A DNA stretch of 64,000 bases from an uncultured Selenomonas sp. (GCA_934202005.1 CAKPXP010000003.1:62001-126000), one strand, 5' to 3'. Counted from the stretch's first letter, positions 52,343-61,731 are shown. The notes: generated by a model not told the origin, from the sequence alone. Program-made: numbers and translations.

Positions 52343-53913
52343 GAATATCACTTGCGGAGGAAATGCGTGGCATTGACAAAAAGGCGGCGGAGACATACGG
52401 CCTTTCGACGGCTGTTCTCATGGAGAATGCCGGCCATCGGACAGCGGAGGCTGTCGCTGAGCTTCTGGGAACTCCTGTGATGGGAAAGAGCGTTATCGTG
52501 CTCGCGGGCTCGGGGAATAATGGCGGTGACGCGTTTGCGGCGGCACGTCATTTGGCGAATCTTGGCATGCGATTGAAGATTTTCTTTATTGGTGACGTTG
52601 CACATTTTTCACCTGCTACAGCTGCTAATTGCGAAACGGTGAAGAAGATGGGCATCGAGATTCATGAACTCGCGAGTGACCGCACCTGGGATCGCTTGAC
52701 AGTTTCGCTGCGCTTTGCGGATGTCGTGGTGGACGGCGTGCTCGGCACGGGGGTCGCAGGAGAACTGCGAAAGCCTGTGCTGAGGCTCATCGAACTTGTC
52801 AACAGCATGGGAAAGCCTGTGGTATCCATCGACATTCCCTCTGGCGTAGCAGCGGACACGGGAGCGGTATCGACTGTAGCGATGCAGGCAGCGGTGACGC
52901 TCACGTTTGGTTTGCCAAAGGTGGGGCACTTCCTTTGCCCCGGTGCTGCGCTGACGGGGAAGCTGCTCGTCGATGATATTGGTCTGCCGCTCCAGCTTCT
53001 CGAGGAGAAATCGATGCGGCAGGTATTGCTCGACGATGCGCTGGCGACGACGCTCTTACCGTTGCGACCGCTCGATGTGCACAAGGGGAGTTGCGGGCAT
53101 GTGCTCGTTGTTGCAGGCTCACGCGGCATGACAGGGGCTGCGTATCTCGCATCGCTTGCAGCGCTGCGGATCGGCGCAGGCATGGTGACGCTCGCGGTGC
53201 CGGAAAGCATCGCGGATCTCATGGAGATGAAGACGACGGAGGTCATGACCGTGCCGGTACCGGAATGTGCGCCGGGCGTCATGGGGGGCGATGAAGCACT
53301 CGCGAGGCTCCTCGAGCTCTCCGAGGGAAAAGATGCGGTGCTCATCGGACCTGGCCTCGGCAGGTTAGAGGCAACGGGTGAGGTCGTGCGTAAGTTTGCC
53401 GCGTATCTCGAGAAGCCTTTGGTGCTCGACGCTGATGCACTGTTCGCCTTCCACGGACACCTTAAGGAACTCGCGCGATGCAAGCAGATGCCGGTGCTTA
53501 CACCGCATCTCGGCGAGCTTGCTGGACTCTTGGGCGAGACGGTGGAGGCGGTGCGCCAGGATTTGCTAAAGTGCGTCCGCGAGGCGGCAGCACGTCTGCA
53601 GAGCGTCATCGTCGCAAAAAGCGAGTGCACGCTCGTCGCTTACCCGAACGGCGAAGTTTTTTTCACGACGAAGGGGAATCCCGGCATGGCGACGGCTGGC
53701 TGCGGCGATGTGCTTGCAGGTACGGTCGTCGGACTCATGCAGCAGATGGAGAGCGCTTTGGCGCCGCTCGCTGGTGTCTATCTGCACGGCCTCGCGGGTG
53801 ATCTCGCGGCGTCGCACAGCGGCGATGGTCTCATTGCCTCCGACGTTCTCGCTCAGCTGCCGCGCGCACTCGTGAATCTGCGCCGTCGTCAGACGGGCGC
53901 GGCGGCAAAATGA
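52339..53913 (+). CDS. nnr: Bifunctional NAD(P)HX epimerase/dehydratase
   Basis: Repairs hydrated NADH and NADPH. The N-terminal YjeF_N epimerase domain covers about residues 1-215 (GSGNNGGDAFAAARHL) and the C-terminal ADP-dependent dehydratase domain about 225-520 (LTPHLGELAGLLG and GNPGMATAGCGDVLAGTV). 524 residues, the normal fused length. ATG 52339 overlaps the acpS stop. acpS-nnrDE is a common pair. Confidence 0.95.
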   Translation: MRISLAEEMRGIDKKAAETYGLSTAVLMENAGHRTAEAVAELLGTPVMGKSVIVLAGSGNNGGDAFAAARHLANLGMRLKIFFIGDVAHFSPATAANCETVKKMGIEIHELASDRTWDRLTVSLRFADVVVDGVLGTGVAGELRKPVLRLIELVNSMGKPVVSIDIPSGVAADTGAVSTVAMQAAVTLTFGLPKVGHFLCPGAALTGKLLVDDIGLPLQLLEEKSMRQVLLDDALATTLLPLRPLDVHKGSCGHVLVVAGSRGMTGAAYLASLAALRIGAGMVTLAVPESIADLMEMKTTEVMTVPVPECAPGVMGGDEALARLLELSEGKDAVLIGPGLGRLEATGEVVRKFAAYLEKPLVLDADALFAFHGHLKELARCKQMPVLTPHLGELAGLLGETVEAVRQDLLKCVREAAARLQSVIVAKSECTLVAYPNGEVFFTTKGNPGMATAGCGDVLAGTVVGLMQQMESALAPLAGVYLHGLAGDLAASHSGDGLIASDVLAQLPRALVNLRRRQTGAAAK

Positions 53914-53931
53914 TGTGCCGCACGTTACAAC

Positions 53932-53960
53932 TTGACATATGGAAATTGCTGCATTAGAAT
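53932..53960 (+). promoter_or_regulatory. Sigma-A promoter of ilvE
   Basis: TTGACA (53932-53937) and TAGAAT (53955-53960), spacer 17. Confidence 0.8.
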
Positions 53961-54007
53961 AGAAATCACTCTAATAGAGGTACATGAAACGAAAAGGGGC
54001 AGGATTT

Positions 54008-55033
54008 ATGTCAAAAGTGAATGTTGATTGGTCAAAACTTGGGTTCTCGTATCAGCCGATTTCCCAGCGCTATGTGGCGAACTATAAAGATGGCAAGTGG
54101 GGCAAGGGCGGCCTGACAGATGATCCGAACGTGACACTCAATGAATGTGCCGGCATCCTGCAGTATTGCCAGGAGGTATTCGAGGGCCTCAAGGCGTACA
54201 AGACGAAAGATGGCCGCACGGTTACGTTCCGCCCGGACATGAATGCGAAACGCATGATCGACTCCGCGAAACGGCTGGAGATGCCTCCGGTTTCCGAGGA
54301 GATGTTCATGGAGGCTGTCGACCAGGTCGTTGCGGCGAACAAGGACTGGATTCCTCCGTTCGAGACGGGCGGCGCGCTCTATCTGCGTCCATATCTCTTC
54401 GCATCGGGCCCTGTTATCGGCGTCAAGCCGTCGGACGAGTATCAGTTCCGTCTCTTTGGCACGCCGGTCGGCTCGTACTTCAAGAATGGCGTCAAACCAA
54501 TCACGATCTGCGTGAGTGATTTCGATCGCGCTGCACCGCGCGGCACGGGCCACATCAAGGCGGGCCTTAACTACGCGATGAGCCTGCATGCCTACATCAC
54601 GGCGCATACGAATGGCTTTGATGAGAACATGTTCCTCGATCCGGCGACGCGCACCTACGTCGAGGAGACGGGCGGTGCGAATTTCCTCTTTGTCAAGAAG
54701 GATGGCACGCTCGTGACGCCGAAGTCAGATTCCATTCTGCCGTCCATCACGCGTCGCTCGCTTATTACGATTGCGACGGATATGCTCGGCATGAAGGTGG
54801 AACACCGCCCGGTGAAGCTCACCGAGGTCGGCGATTTCGCGGAGGCCGGTCTCTGCGGTACGGCGGCCGTCATCTGTCCGGTGGGCAAGGTCGTCGATCA
54901 CGACAAGGTCTACAACATCGCGAGTGGCATGGAGAAGATGGGCCCAGTGCTCCAGAAGCTCTATGATACGCTGCGCGGCATTCAGCTCGGCACGATCGAG
55001 GGGCCGGCAGGCTGGGTGCACGAAGTCAAGTAA
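54008..55033 (+). CDS. ilvE: Branched-chain amino acid aminotransferase
   Basis: PLP enzyme (fold type IV) for the last step of leucine, isoleucine and valine synthesis. The PLP Lys is in GHIKAGLNYA, and EETGGANFLFV is the conserved active-site segment. 341 residues, the longer type II form. ATG 54008 (MSKVNVDW) is preferred over ATG 53984, which would put the start in the leader. It is a single-gene unit with its own promoter and terminator. Confidence 0.95.
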   Translation: MSKVNVDWSKLGFSYQPISQRYVANYKDGKWGKGGLTDDPNVTLNECAGILQYCQEVFEGLKAYKTKDGRTVTFRPDMNAKRMIDSAKRLEMPPVSEEMFMEAVDQVVAANKDWIPPFETGGALYLRPYLFASGPVIGVKPSDEYQFRLFGTPVGSYFKNGVKPITICVSDFDRAAPRGTGHIKAGLNYAMSLHAYITAHTNGFDENMFLDPATRTYVEETGGANFLFVKKDGTLVTPKSDSILPSITRRSLITIATDMLGMKVEHRPVKLTEVGDFAEAGLCGTAAVICPVGKVVDHDKVYNIASGMEKMGPVLQKLYDTLRGIQLGTIEGPAGWVHEVK

Positions 55034-55044
55034 CGAGTTTTGCA

Positions 55045-55090
55045 CAGAAGCATCCCGGGGCGATCCGCCCCGGGATGCTTCTGCCTTTTT
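55045..55090 (+). terminator. Terminator of ilvE
   Basis: 16-base perfect stem AGAAGCATCCCGGGGC (55046-55061) with its complement (55067-55082), extended by a C-G pair, then CCTTTTT. Confidence 0.92.
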
Positions 55091-55222
55091 AGAGGGAAAA
55101 GATCCCTGTGGCCTCGTTTGTAGGATTTTATACTATTTTTTTCTTCAGGTAACAAGGATTTTAGCAAAAGCTGCGAGAATAGAAAAAGAAAAGGTGTTTG
55201 TTCGTTCTAAGGGGTTTTGCTT

Positions 55223-56071
55223 ATGCCGGTCGATTTCCAGATACCACAAATTCCACTGCCGATCCGCGGCATTCTTTCGACGGTGGGACCGCTCGATGTT
55301 GCCGATATCCTGATTGTTGCCATCATTCTCTACAAGATTTATGAAATGCTGCAGGATACGCGCGCCATCACGCTGGTCAAGGGACTGCTCGTACTGCTCG
55401 GCGTCACGCTCGTCTGCAATGCGCTCGAGCTGCATGTCATCTCCTGGTTGCTGCAGAAGGCTGTGACGCTGATTTTCGTGGCGCTGCCGATTGTCTTTCA
55501 GCCGGAACTGCGCCGTGGACTCGAGCATCTCGGGCAGGGTCGGTTCCTCGGCAACGGTACGCTGCTCGACGACGAGCAGGCGCGTTCCGTGGTGCATGAG
55601 CTCACGCGGGCTGTGCGCACGCTCTCCTCGACGAAGACGGGGGCCTTGCTCGTCATCGAGCGAGAGATGGGGCTCAATGACATCAGTGCGACGGGTATCC
55701 AGATCGACGGCCTCATAACGGCGGATTTCCTACTCAATGTATTCATTCCCAATACGCCGCTGCACGATGGTGCCGCGGTGATTCGCGGCAATCGCCTCAT
55801 TGCGGCCGGCTGTCTGTTGCCGCTCACGGAGAACCGGTCCCTGTCGACAGAGCTCGGCACGCGTCACCGCGCTGCCATCGGACTCTCGGAGCAGTGCGAT
55901 GCGCTCATCGTTGTCGTGAGTGAGGAGACGGGAACGATTTCTGTCGCGGAGAACGGCCATATCATGCGCCATCTTGATACGGAGACGCTCAAGGCCATAT
56001 TAGAGCCGGCATTTTCCTCCAAGAGGCAGAGCCTCCGTGAGATGTGGGAGAATTGGAGGAAAGGGAAATGA
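55223..56071 (+). CDS. cdaA: Diadenylate cyclase CdaA
   Basis: Makes cyclic di-AMP from two ATP. Three N-terminal membrane segments (about residues 25-100) precede the DisA_N domain with DGA at 182-184 and RHR at 214-216. 282 residues. ATG 55223 has AAGGGG eight bases ahead. It overlaps cdaR by four bases. glmM, which often follows cdaR, is not here. Confidence 0.95.
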   Translation: MPVDFQIPQIPLPIRGILSTVGPLDVADILIVAIILYKIYEMLQDTRAITLVKGLLVLLGVTLVCNALELHVISWLLQKAVTLIFVALPIVFQPELRRGLEHLGQGRFLGNGTLLDDEQARSVVHELTRAVRTLSSTKTGALLVIEREMGLNDISATGIQIDGLITADFLLNVFIPNTPLHDGAAVIRGNRLIAAGCLLPLTENRSLSTELGTRHRAAIGLSEQCDALIVVVSEETGTISVAENGHIMRHLDTETLKAILEPAFSSKRQSLREMWENWRKGK

Positions 56072-57003
56072 TGAATCGCATCAATAGTATCTTTCGTCGC
56101 AATCTGCCGGCGAAAATCGTGGCGCTCGGTGTGGCAGTCGTGCTCTGGGTCGTTGTGATGAGCGATCAGAATCCCGCCATCGAAGGTTCGTTCACGGTGC
56201 CGGTGGCTGTGGTCAACAGCCCGGAGGGCTACAAGGTCACGAAGAGCGAAGATACCGTGAAAATCAAGGTGCGCGGTGCGCGCTCGCTCTTTGTCTCCGT
56301 GACGGCAGATGATTTCCGCGCTTATGTGGACTTGGGCGGCGCTGAAGCGGGGAAACAGTCGCACAAAGTACAGACGGCCCTGCCGCAGGGGTTCGAGCTC
56401 GTCGAGGTACAGCCGGAGACGGTGGAGTTCAACCTCGATAAGATTATTCAGAAACAGGTGCGGGCAGATGTCATCGTGACAGGGAACTCCGCGCCCGGCA
56501 CGACTGTCGCCAAGGTCACACAGGCTTCGTCCATCGTGACAATCGAGGGGCCGCAGTCGGCCGTGGAGAGCGTCACGCGTGTCGTGGGATATGTTGGACT
56601 TGCTGGAAACAGTGCGGATTTTGATTTGCAAGTGCCGCTCACGGCACTCAATGCCGATGGCCGCGAGGTGCATGATGTGAGGGTCGTGCCGTCGGCGACG
56701 GAGGTCACGGTCCAGCTCGCAAGAGGCCTCACGAAGAAGATCGTCACCATCCATCCGGTACTTGACGGCAGTCTGCCAGATGACCTGACACTCAGCGAGG
56801 TTCGCACGGATCCCATCAAGCTCGAGATTGCGGGTGAAAGCAAGGTGCTCGCGCCGTTGAGTTCTGTCGATACGGAAAAGATCGACCTCAGTAAGGTGAC
56901 GGGTTCGGAGAAGCTTACGGTGCGGCTCGATTTGCCGAACGGCGTCACGGTGACCAATCCGGAGATCAGCGTGAACATCGTTGTCAAGAAAAAAGAGAAA
57001 TAG
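56068..57003 (+). CDS. cdaR: CdaA regulatory protein CdaR (YbbR domains)
   Basis: 311 residues. One N-terminal membrane segment (about 20-38) is followed by extracytoplasmic YbbR repeats, of which three can be traced. CdaR modulates CdaA. Start ATG 56068, coupled with the cdaA stop; ATG 56071 is possible. Confidence 0.88.
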   Translation: MMNRINSIFRRNLPAKIVALGVAVVLWVVVMSDQNPAIEGSFTVPVAVVNSPEGYKVTKSEDTVKIKVRGARSLFVSVTADDFRAYVDLGGAEAGKQSHKVQTALPQGFELVEVQPETVEFNLDKIIQKQVRADVIVTGNSAPGTTVAKVTQASSIVTIEGPQSAVESVTRVVGYVGLAGNSADFDLQVPLTALNADGREVHDVRVVPSATEVTVQLARGLTKKIVTIHPVLDGSLPDDLTLSEVRTDPIKLEIAGESKVLAPLSSVDTEKIDLSKVTGSEKLTVRLDLPNGVTVTNPEISVNIVVKKKEK

Positions 57004-57146
57004 TCAGGTGGAAAGAAAGCGCGGTACGAATGACTTTCTGACAGCGACAAGATAAGAATTTTGTATACATGCATTTGGAAATATAGACGGTTGTCCTTTT
57101 ATGGCGTATGATAAGAAAAGTTGAGCATTTAAGGAGGAGTTATCAG

Positions 57147-58391
57147 ATGACGAATAGTATGGCTGCATCTCATGCAAGGGACAAGAGACTCAAGGATGCG
57201 ATTTTCGGCGCGAGCGCTGCCTGCCGTGAGGCTGTGGCGAAATATGGAGCGGAGAAGGTTACGAACGCGACCATCGGCACGATGATTGACGACGAGGGGA
57301 AACTTGCCTGCCTGCCGACGATGGAGCGCGTCTATCGTTCGCTGCCGATGGAGGACATCATCGCCTACGCGCCGATTTCCGGTCTGCCGGACTATCTCGA
57401 TGCGGTCATCGACCTGACATTCGCCGACCACAAGCCCGAGGGGTATTGCGGGGCTGTGGCGACGGCAGGCGGCACGGGCGCCATCCATCATGCCGTCGCC
57501 AACTATGCGGAGCGTGGTACCTACGTACTGACCTCGGACTGGTTCTGGGGTACGTATAATGTCATCTGTAACGAGTGTGGCTGCAAGCTCGCGAATTATA
57601 CGCTCTTTGATGAGCAGCAGCATTTCAACATCGCTGCCTATACGGCGAAGGTCGATGAGCTCATGAAGGGGCAGGACAGTCTGCTCGTCATCATCAATAC
57701 GCCGGCGCACAATCCGACGGGTTTCAGCCTCACAGGAGAGGATTGGGACGCTGTGCTCGCACTCACGAAGAAATATGCGGCGCAGGGCAAGAAAATGAGC
57801 ATCCTCGTCGATATCGCCTACATTGATTACGCGGGTGAGAAGAACGAGACGCGCGCCTTCATGGACAAATTCGCCGGTTTGCCGGATAATGTGCTCATCA
57901 TGTTCTCTTTCTCGATGTCGAAGGGCTATACGATGTACGGCCAGCGCACGGGCGCGATCATTGCCGTCTCCTCGAGCCAGGCGGTCATTGACGAGTTCAA
58001 GGAAATCAACAAGTACACGAGCCGCGCGACGTGGTCGAACATCAACCGCGGTGCGATGACGCTGCTCACGCGCATCCAGCAGGATAAGGCGGCGCTCGCG
58101 CAGTTTGAGAAGGAGCGCGACGATTTCTACAAGCTCATCCAGCATCGCGGCGATATCTTCATGCAGGAAGCAAAAGCCTGCGGCCTGAAGGCTCTGCCGT
58201 ACAAAGGAGGTTTCTTCCTGTCGGTACCGGCGAAGGATCCGGGAGCTGTCTGCGACGAGCTGCACAAGGATCTTGTCTTCGCTGTGCCGCTCAAGCTCGG
58301 CGTTCGTATCGCTGCGTGCTCCGTGTCGACGGCGAAGATGAAGGGCATCGCGGCGAAGGTGCTCAAAGCACAGCGGGCTGTCGAGGGGTGA
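57147..58391 (+). CDS. Class I/II aminotransferase (aromatic/aspartate type)
   Basis: 414-residue PLP enzyme of fold type I. The NTPAHNPTG motif, DIAYIDY, the PLP Lys in SFSMSKGYTMYGQRTG, and an Arg near the C-terminus (VRIAACS) are present. It is closest by eye to the aspartate/aromatic aminotransferases of anaerobic Firmicutes; the substrate is uncertain. ATG 57147 has AAGGAGG ahead; the frame is open from 57108. Confidence 0.85.
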   Translation: MTNSMAASHARDKRLKDAIFGASAACREAVAKYGAEKVTNATIGTMIDDEGKLACLPTMERVYRSLPMEDIIAYAPISGLPDYLDAVIDLTFADHKPEGYCGAVATAGGTGAIHHAVANYAERGTYVLTSDWFWGTYNVICNECGCKLANYTLFDEQQHFNIAAYTAKVDELMKGQDSLLVIINTPAHNPTGFSLTGEDWDAVLALTKKYAAQGKKMSILVDIAYIDYAGEKNETRAFMDKFAGLPDNVLIMFSFSMSKGYTMYGQRTGAIIAVSSSQAVIDEFKEINKYTSRATWSNINRGAMTLLTRIQQDKAALAQFEKERDDFYKLIQHRGDIFMQEAKACGLKALPYKGGFFLSVPAKDPGAVCDELHKDLVFAVPLKLGVRIAACSVSTAKMKGIAAKVLKAQRAVEG

Positions 58392-58415
58392 GAACACGTC
58401 CTCTGTGGCATTCAA

Positions 58416-58440
58416 GCAGGCTGATGCCTGCCGGGTTGCT
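58416..58440 (+). terminator. Weak terminator after the aminotransferase gene
   Basis: GCAGGC-TGAT-GCCTGC (58416-58431), followed by CGGGTTGCTTTT. Confidence 0.45.
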
Positions 58441-58549
58441 TTTGATGTAGCATGATACGCTTCTGTGTTCGCTCTGTAGGCGTTGCGTGTGGCTTTGCAA
58501 GCAGAATCCTATTGTGCGAATATCGTGTACCCGCATTCCGATCCATGAG

Positions 58550-58592
58550 AACGGCCGTCGTTTCTTCTTCGTGGAGAAACGGCGGCCGTTTT
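58550..58592 (+). terminator. Strong terminator-like hairpin ahead of the third short element
   Basis: AACGGCCGTCGTTTCT (58550-58565) with AGAAACGGCGGCCGTT (58575-58590), one wobble pair, then TTTT. The bases around it carry no gene. Confidence 0.75.
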
Positions 58593-58620
58593 GCGTGCAA
58601 GACTGAACCGTGCTCCCTAA

Positions 58621-58882
58621 GGAATCGCTGATGAATTCAAGGATTTTACCACTTACTGTTGAGTGGATGAGAACATACCTTCTCCTCAGGAGAAGGGGGA
58701 CCGCGAAGCGGTGGAAGAGGTGTTGCACGGTGGGGGAGTCGATAAGCATCATTCGAAACAGATTACCTTTTCCGCCATCGCTACGCTCGACACTTCCGGG
58801 AATGCCACTGGCATCCCGCGCTGATGCGTCCCCTGAGGGGAAGGTTGCGTGAATGTGCTGCATCATATTAATCAGCGTTTCC
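58621..58882. mobile_element. MITE-like element, copy 3 (chimeric interior)
   Basis: 262 bp. The ends GGAATCGCTGATGAAT and ATTAATCAGCGTTTCC match those of copies 1 and 2 with few changes. The interior is unrelated and holds nested palindromes, e.g. CCTTCTCCT-C-AGGAGAAGG at 58678-58696, CCGCGAAGCGG and CCCCTGAGGGG. Flanks CTAA and CTCA differ at one base, a decayed target duplication. Confidence 0.65.
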
Positions 58883-58906
58883 CTCAAGGATTTACGAAAC
58901 TGTACC

Positions 58907-59020
58907 GTGAACGAGATGGTCATCATGGTTGTCGCTCGGATTATGACGATTCCCTGCACGGCTGCGTTGGGCGGCCTTGCCTATATGGTTCTCACGTCGT
59001 TTTTCGGCAGTGCGCTTTGA
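58907..59020 (+). pseudogene. Short hydrophobic ORF, possible remnant
   Basis: 37-residue frame (VNEMVIMVVARIMTIP, then a Gly/Ala/Leu-rich segment ending SFFGSAL). It looks like the end of a membrane protein. It has no RBS, begins 25 bases after the third MITE-like element, and is not recognised. It may be a leftover of a gene cut by the insertion, or chance. Confidence 0.2.
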
Positions 59021-59090
59021 GCAGGCATGTCTTTCCTGTCTGCGGCAGCGTGATGTTTCCTGGGAATCTCATCCTCCTTTCAGCAGGATT

Positions 59091-59099
59091 TGGTATACT
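59091..59099 (+). promoter_or_regulatory. Extended -10 promoter of the alpha/beta hydrolase gene
   Basis: TGG followed by TATACT (59094-59099). Confidence 0.55.
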
Positions 59100-59129
59100 A
59101 GCGTATGCTCTGCTGGAAGGAGGATTTTT

Positions 59130-60077
59130 TTGAGAAAAATCGTTGTGACATTCCTTGCGACATTTGTGTTGACATTTTCCGCTGCCATTGTAGCTGCCGG
59201 CTATTACGTCGGCAATTATCTCGTGGGATTCGGCCTCATGCGCGGCTCAGCGGACGACCCGCAGGCGCCGCCGCGCGCCTATGCGTTGCTCATGCCCCCG
59301 GGGACATGGAACTATACGCGTCCTGATGCTCCGAGCGAGGAGTGGCGGCTCATCTCGCCAGATGGCCTGCATCTGACGGCGACGCACTTCCGTCCGGAGT
59401 GGCCGCGCGGCAATTGGGCCATCATCGTGCATGGCTACGGCTGTACGCAGGAGAATTCCTACTATCTCGCTTCACATTATCTCGCGCAGGGATACGACGT
59501 GCTCACGCCGGATTTGCGCAGTTCTGGAAAGAGTGAAGGACGGTTCGTGACGATGGGGCTGCGCGAGAGCGGAGATATCGTTGGTTGGGCGCAGGAGATT
59601 GCCGCGCGCAATCCTGAGGCCCGCATTGTGCTGCACGGTGTGTCGATGGGGGCGGCGACCGTCATGATGGCGGGAGCGTCGGATGCACTGCCGGTTCAGG
59701 TGGCGGCGGTGGTCGAGGACTGTGGCTACACGAGTGCCTACGATTTGCTCGCCTATCAGATGGAGACATCGTTCCGCCTGCCGTCTTTCCCAGGGATGAA
59801 TCTGCTCGATTGGCGCTGCAGGAGCCGGGCGGGATTCTCCCTGCGCGAGGCAGCGCCAATCGAGGCCGTGCGCCATGCGCGCGTGCCCATGCTGTTCATC
59901 CACGGGACCGTGGATACTCTGGTGCCAGCCTCCATGGCGGAGACGCTTTATGCCGCATGCACTTCGGAAAAGGAGCTGCTGCTCGTGCCGGAGGCCATCC
60001 ACTCAGCTGCCTCACAGAAGGATGCCGCACGCTATGACAGGACGGTCATGTCATTTTTGCATGGAAAGATGCATTAG
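59130..60077 (+). CDS. Alpha/beta hydrolase with N-terminal membrane anchor
   Basis: 315 residues. An N-terminal hydrophobic segment (about 4-30) anchors it or acts as a signal. The fold shows the oxyanion motif VHGYGCTQ, the nucleophile elbow GVSMGA, and later Asp (HGTVDTLVP) and His (AIHSAAS). It is like the YqkD/BAAT-type hydrolases of unknown substrate. TTG 59130 has GGAAGGAGG six bases ahead; the frame is open to 58977. Confidence 0.85.
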   Translation: MRKIVVTFLATFVLTFSAAIVAAGYYVGNYLVGFGLMRGSADDPQAPPRAYALLMPPGTWNYTRPDAPSEEWRLISPDGLHLTATHFRPEWPRGNWAIIVHGYGCTQENSYYLASHYLAQGYDVLTPDLRSSGKSEGRFVTMGLRESGDIVGWAQEIAARNPEARIVLHGVSMGAATVMMAGASDALPVQVAAVVEDCGYTSAYDLLAYQMETSFRLPSFPGMNLLDWRCRSRAGFSLREAAPIEAVRHARVPMLFIHGTVDTLVPASMAETLYAACTSEKELLLVPEAIHSAASQKDAARYDRTVMSFLHGKMH

Positions 60078-60168
60078 ATGCTGGGGCCTTGGTAAAGCTC
60101 AGTGGCTGTGACGGACAGGTGGCAGGAGTTTTTCTTTTGGCGGAGAAAAGATATAGTGAGAGAAAAAA

Positions 60169-60186
60169 CGCTGGCATCTGCCAGCG
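60169..60186. terminator. Hairpin with an A/T tract only on the minus-strand side
   Basis: CGCTGGC-ATCT-GCCAGCG, preceded by AAAAAA, so it reads as a terminator on the minus strand. It lies just upstream of the small ORF at 60206, possibly stopping transcription from the vanW-type gene. Confidence 0.5.
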
Positions 60187-60205
60187 GTTTGAGGAAGGAT
60201 GATAT

Positions 60206-60445
60206 ATGATGGATGATACTACGAGAGAAATGCTTGCCCACTACAATGCGCGGAGCTATGCGAAGCCGCGCAGCATGCCGGAAGTGACGGCACGCTACAA
60301 TCTCAAACGGCAGCAGTACCAGGATCTGCGCAAGATGGACGCACCAAACCATGAACAGCTTTCCATGCTCTATGCCGAGGCCAAAGTGCTCGGATGGGTG
60401 CTTGGCAAGGAGGAAAAAACGGTGATTCGCGAGCTCAATTCCTGA
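60206..60445 (+). CDS. Small hypothetical protein
   Basis: 79 residues, soluble, rich in charged residues, without Cys. It starts MMDDTTREMLAHYNARSYAKP and has an RBS AAGGATGAT. It is not recognised. It converges with the VanW gene. Confidence 0.6.
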   Translation: MMDDTTREMLAHYNARSYAKPRSMPEVTARYNLKRQQYQDLRKMDAPNHEQLSMLYAEAKVLGWVLGKEEKTVIRELNS

Positions 60446-60495
60446 GAAGATTGCAGGGATAACCAGTGGCTTTCCATTCAGTCAGGCCACGATGT

Positions 60496-61731
60496 TCAGC
60501 TTGCGTAGTTGTCGGTGTGCAGAAACTCGCGCTCGATGACTTGGCCGCCTGCTAGGTAGAGACGGTAGACGCTTGGGTGGAGACGGCTGCCGTTGCTCTC
60601 GAGACGGATGGTCTTGCCGCCAAGATCGGCTCGCGTGCCGAGAATGTAGACGGTGAGCGTATGGCCGTCGGCGCTCGTGAGCAGATAGACGCTGTGCGCG
60701 AGCTGATTGCGGAACTGCAGGTCAATCTGGCCGTCTGCGACGGTTGCGTCGAGTCCCGGCGGGCAGTAGGCAGAGGGTAGCGCGTGCGATGTCCGCGCTG
60801 TCGGTGTGAGTCCTGCGAGCAGGACGGCATTGTAGAGCGTAGAACTCACCTGGCAGACACCGCCGCCGATGCCATCGGCCATCTGGCCGTCGAGGATGAC
60901 GCCTGCGACCTTATAGCCCGCGGTCGCCGTGCGCAGGCCGACAGTATCGTTGAAGGAGAAGATGCCATTTGGCTTTACGAGGCTGCCGTTGAGCTTTCCT
61001 GCCGCGAGCGCAATGTTATGCCCGCGGTTACCAGGGCTGTATTTTGTCTGGTAGCTTGCGAGCACGCCGTCGATAGAGGCAAGTGTGTCGTCCGTGATGA
61101 CGGGCTCAGTCTCTTCGACAAGAATCTCGGTGCGCACGGTGAGCGCGAGGGCCGATAGCTTTGGCGCGACGGTATCGTGAAGTGTTGTCGCGTCAGCCTG
61201 CCGTCCTGTGAGCGCTGCATGACGTTCTACATTTCCTCTGGGTGAGAGTGTGAGACTGGCATTCTTTGGTACGCGAGAGAGGGAAGTGGCGATGGCGACG
61301 AGCTTTGCCTGCAGTTTGTCATCGTTATAGGTGGCGGTGAGTCGTACATCTTTGCCGACGAGCGCGATACGCATCTGCGTGAGCGTATTCGTGAGCAGGC
61401 TGCCGCCGCGTCCCGTGCCGTAGGCATCTTGGACGGCCTGTTCAACGTTTGGCGTGAGTTCGATATCAGTTGCCTGGATATCCCAGCGCTGCGAACCGTT
61501 TGTCACGACAAGCGCCGGCTTTTTCATCTTGGCGCGCGCCTTCTCGAGGAAAAATTGGCGAATCTCTGTTTCCGACATGCCGGTGAGAGTTTTTCCCTCT
61601 GACTGGATGCCGAGGATGACGCGGTCGTGATTGGAGATGGAGACGGAGATACCGCCGATGACGCAGGTGACAAAGGCGATGGATACGGCTGTGACCGCGA
61701 GTATTTTTTCAGTTGAGAATGGTAAACGCAT
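60496..61731 (-). CDS. VanW family protein
   Basis: 411 residues. An N-terminal membrane segment (about 10-33), a middle peptidoglycan-binding-like domain (about 40-215), and a VanW domain (about 230-350) with NGIFSFNDTVGLRTATAGYK and GGGVCQVSSTLYNAVLLAGL. VanW is found in vancomycin-resistance clusters and in many exported Firmicute proteins; its chemistry is unknown. No van genes are near. Confidence 0.88.
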   Translation of the reverse strand: MRLPFSTEKILAVTAVSIAFVTCVIGGISVSISNHDRVILGIQSEGKTLTGMSETEIRQFFLEKARAKMKKPALVVTNGSQRWDIQATDIELTPNVEQAVQDAYGTGRGGSLLTNTLTQMRIALVGKDVRLTATYNDDKLQAKLVAIATSLSRVPKNASLTLSPRGNVERHAALTGRQADATTLHDTVAPKLSALALTVRTEILVEETEPVITDDTLASIDGVLASYQTKYSPGNRGHNIALAAGKLNGSLVKPNGIFSFNDTVGLRTATAGYKVAGVILDGQMADGIGGGVCQVSSTLYNAVLLAGLTPTARTSHALPSAYCPPGLDATVADGQIDLQFRNQLAHSVYLLTSADGHTLTVYILGTRADLGGKTIRLESNGSRLHPSVYRLYLAGGQVIEREFLHTDNYAS

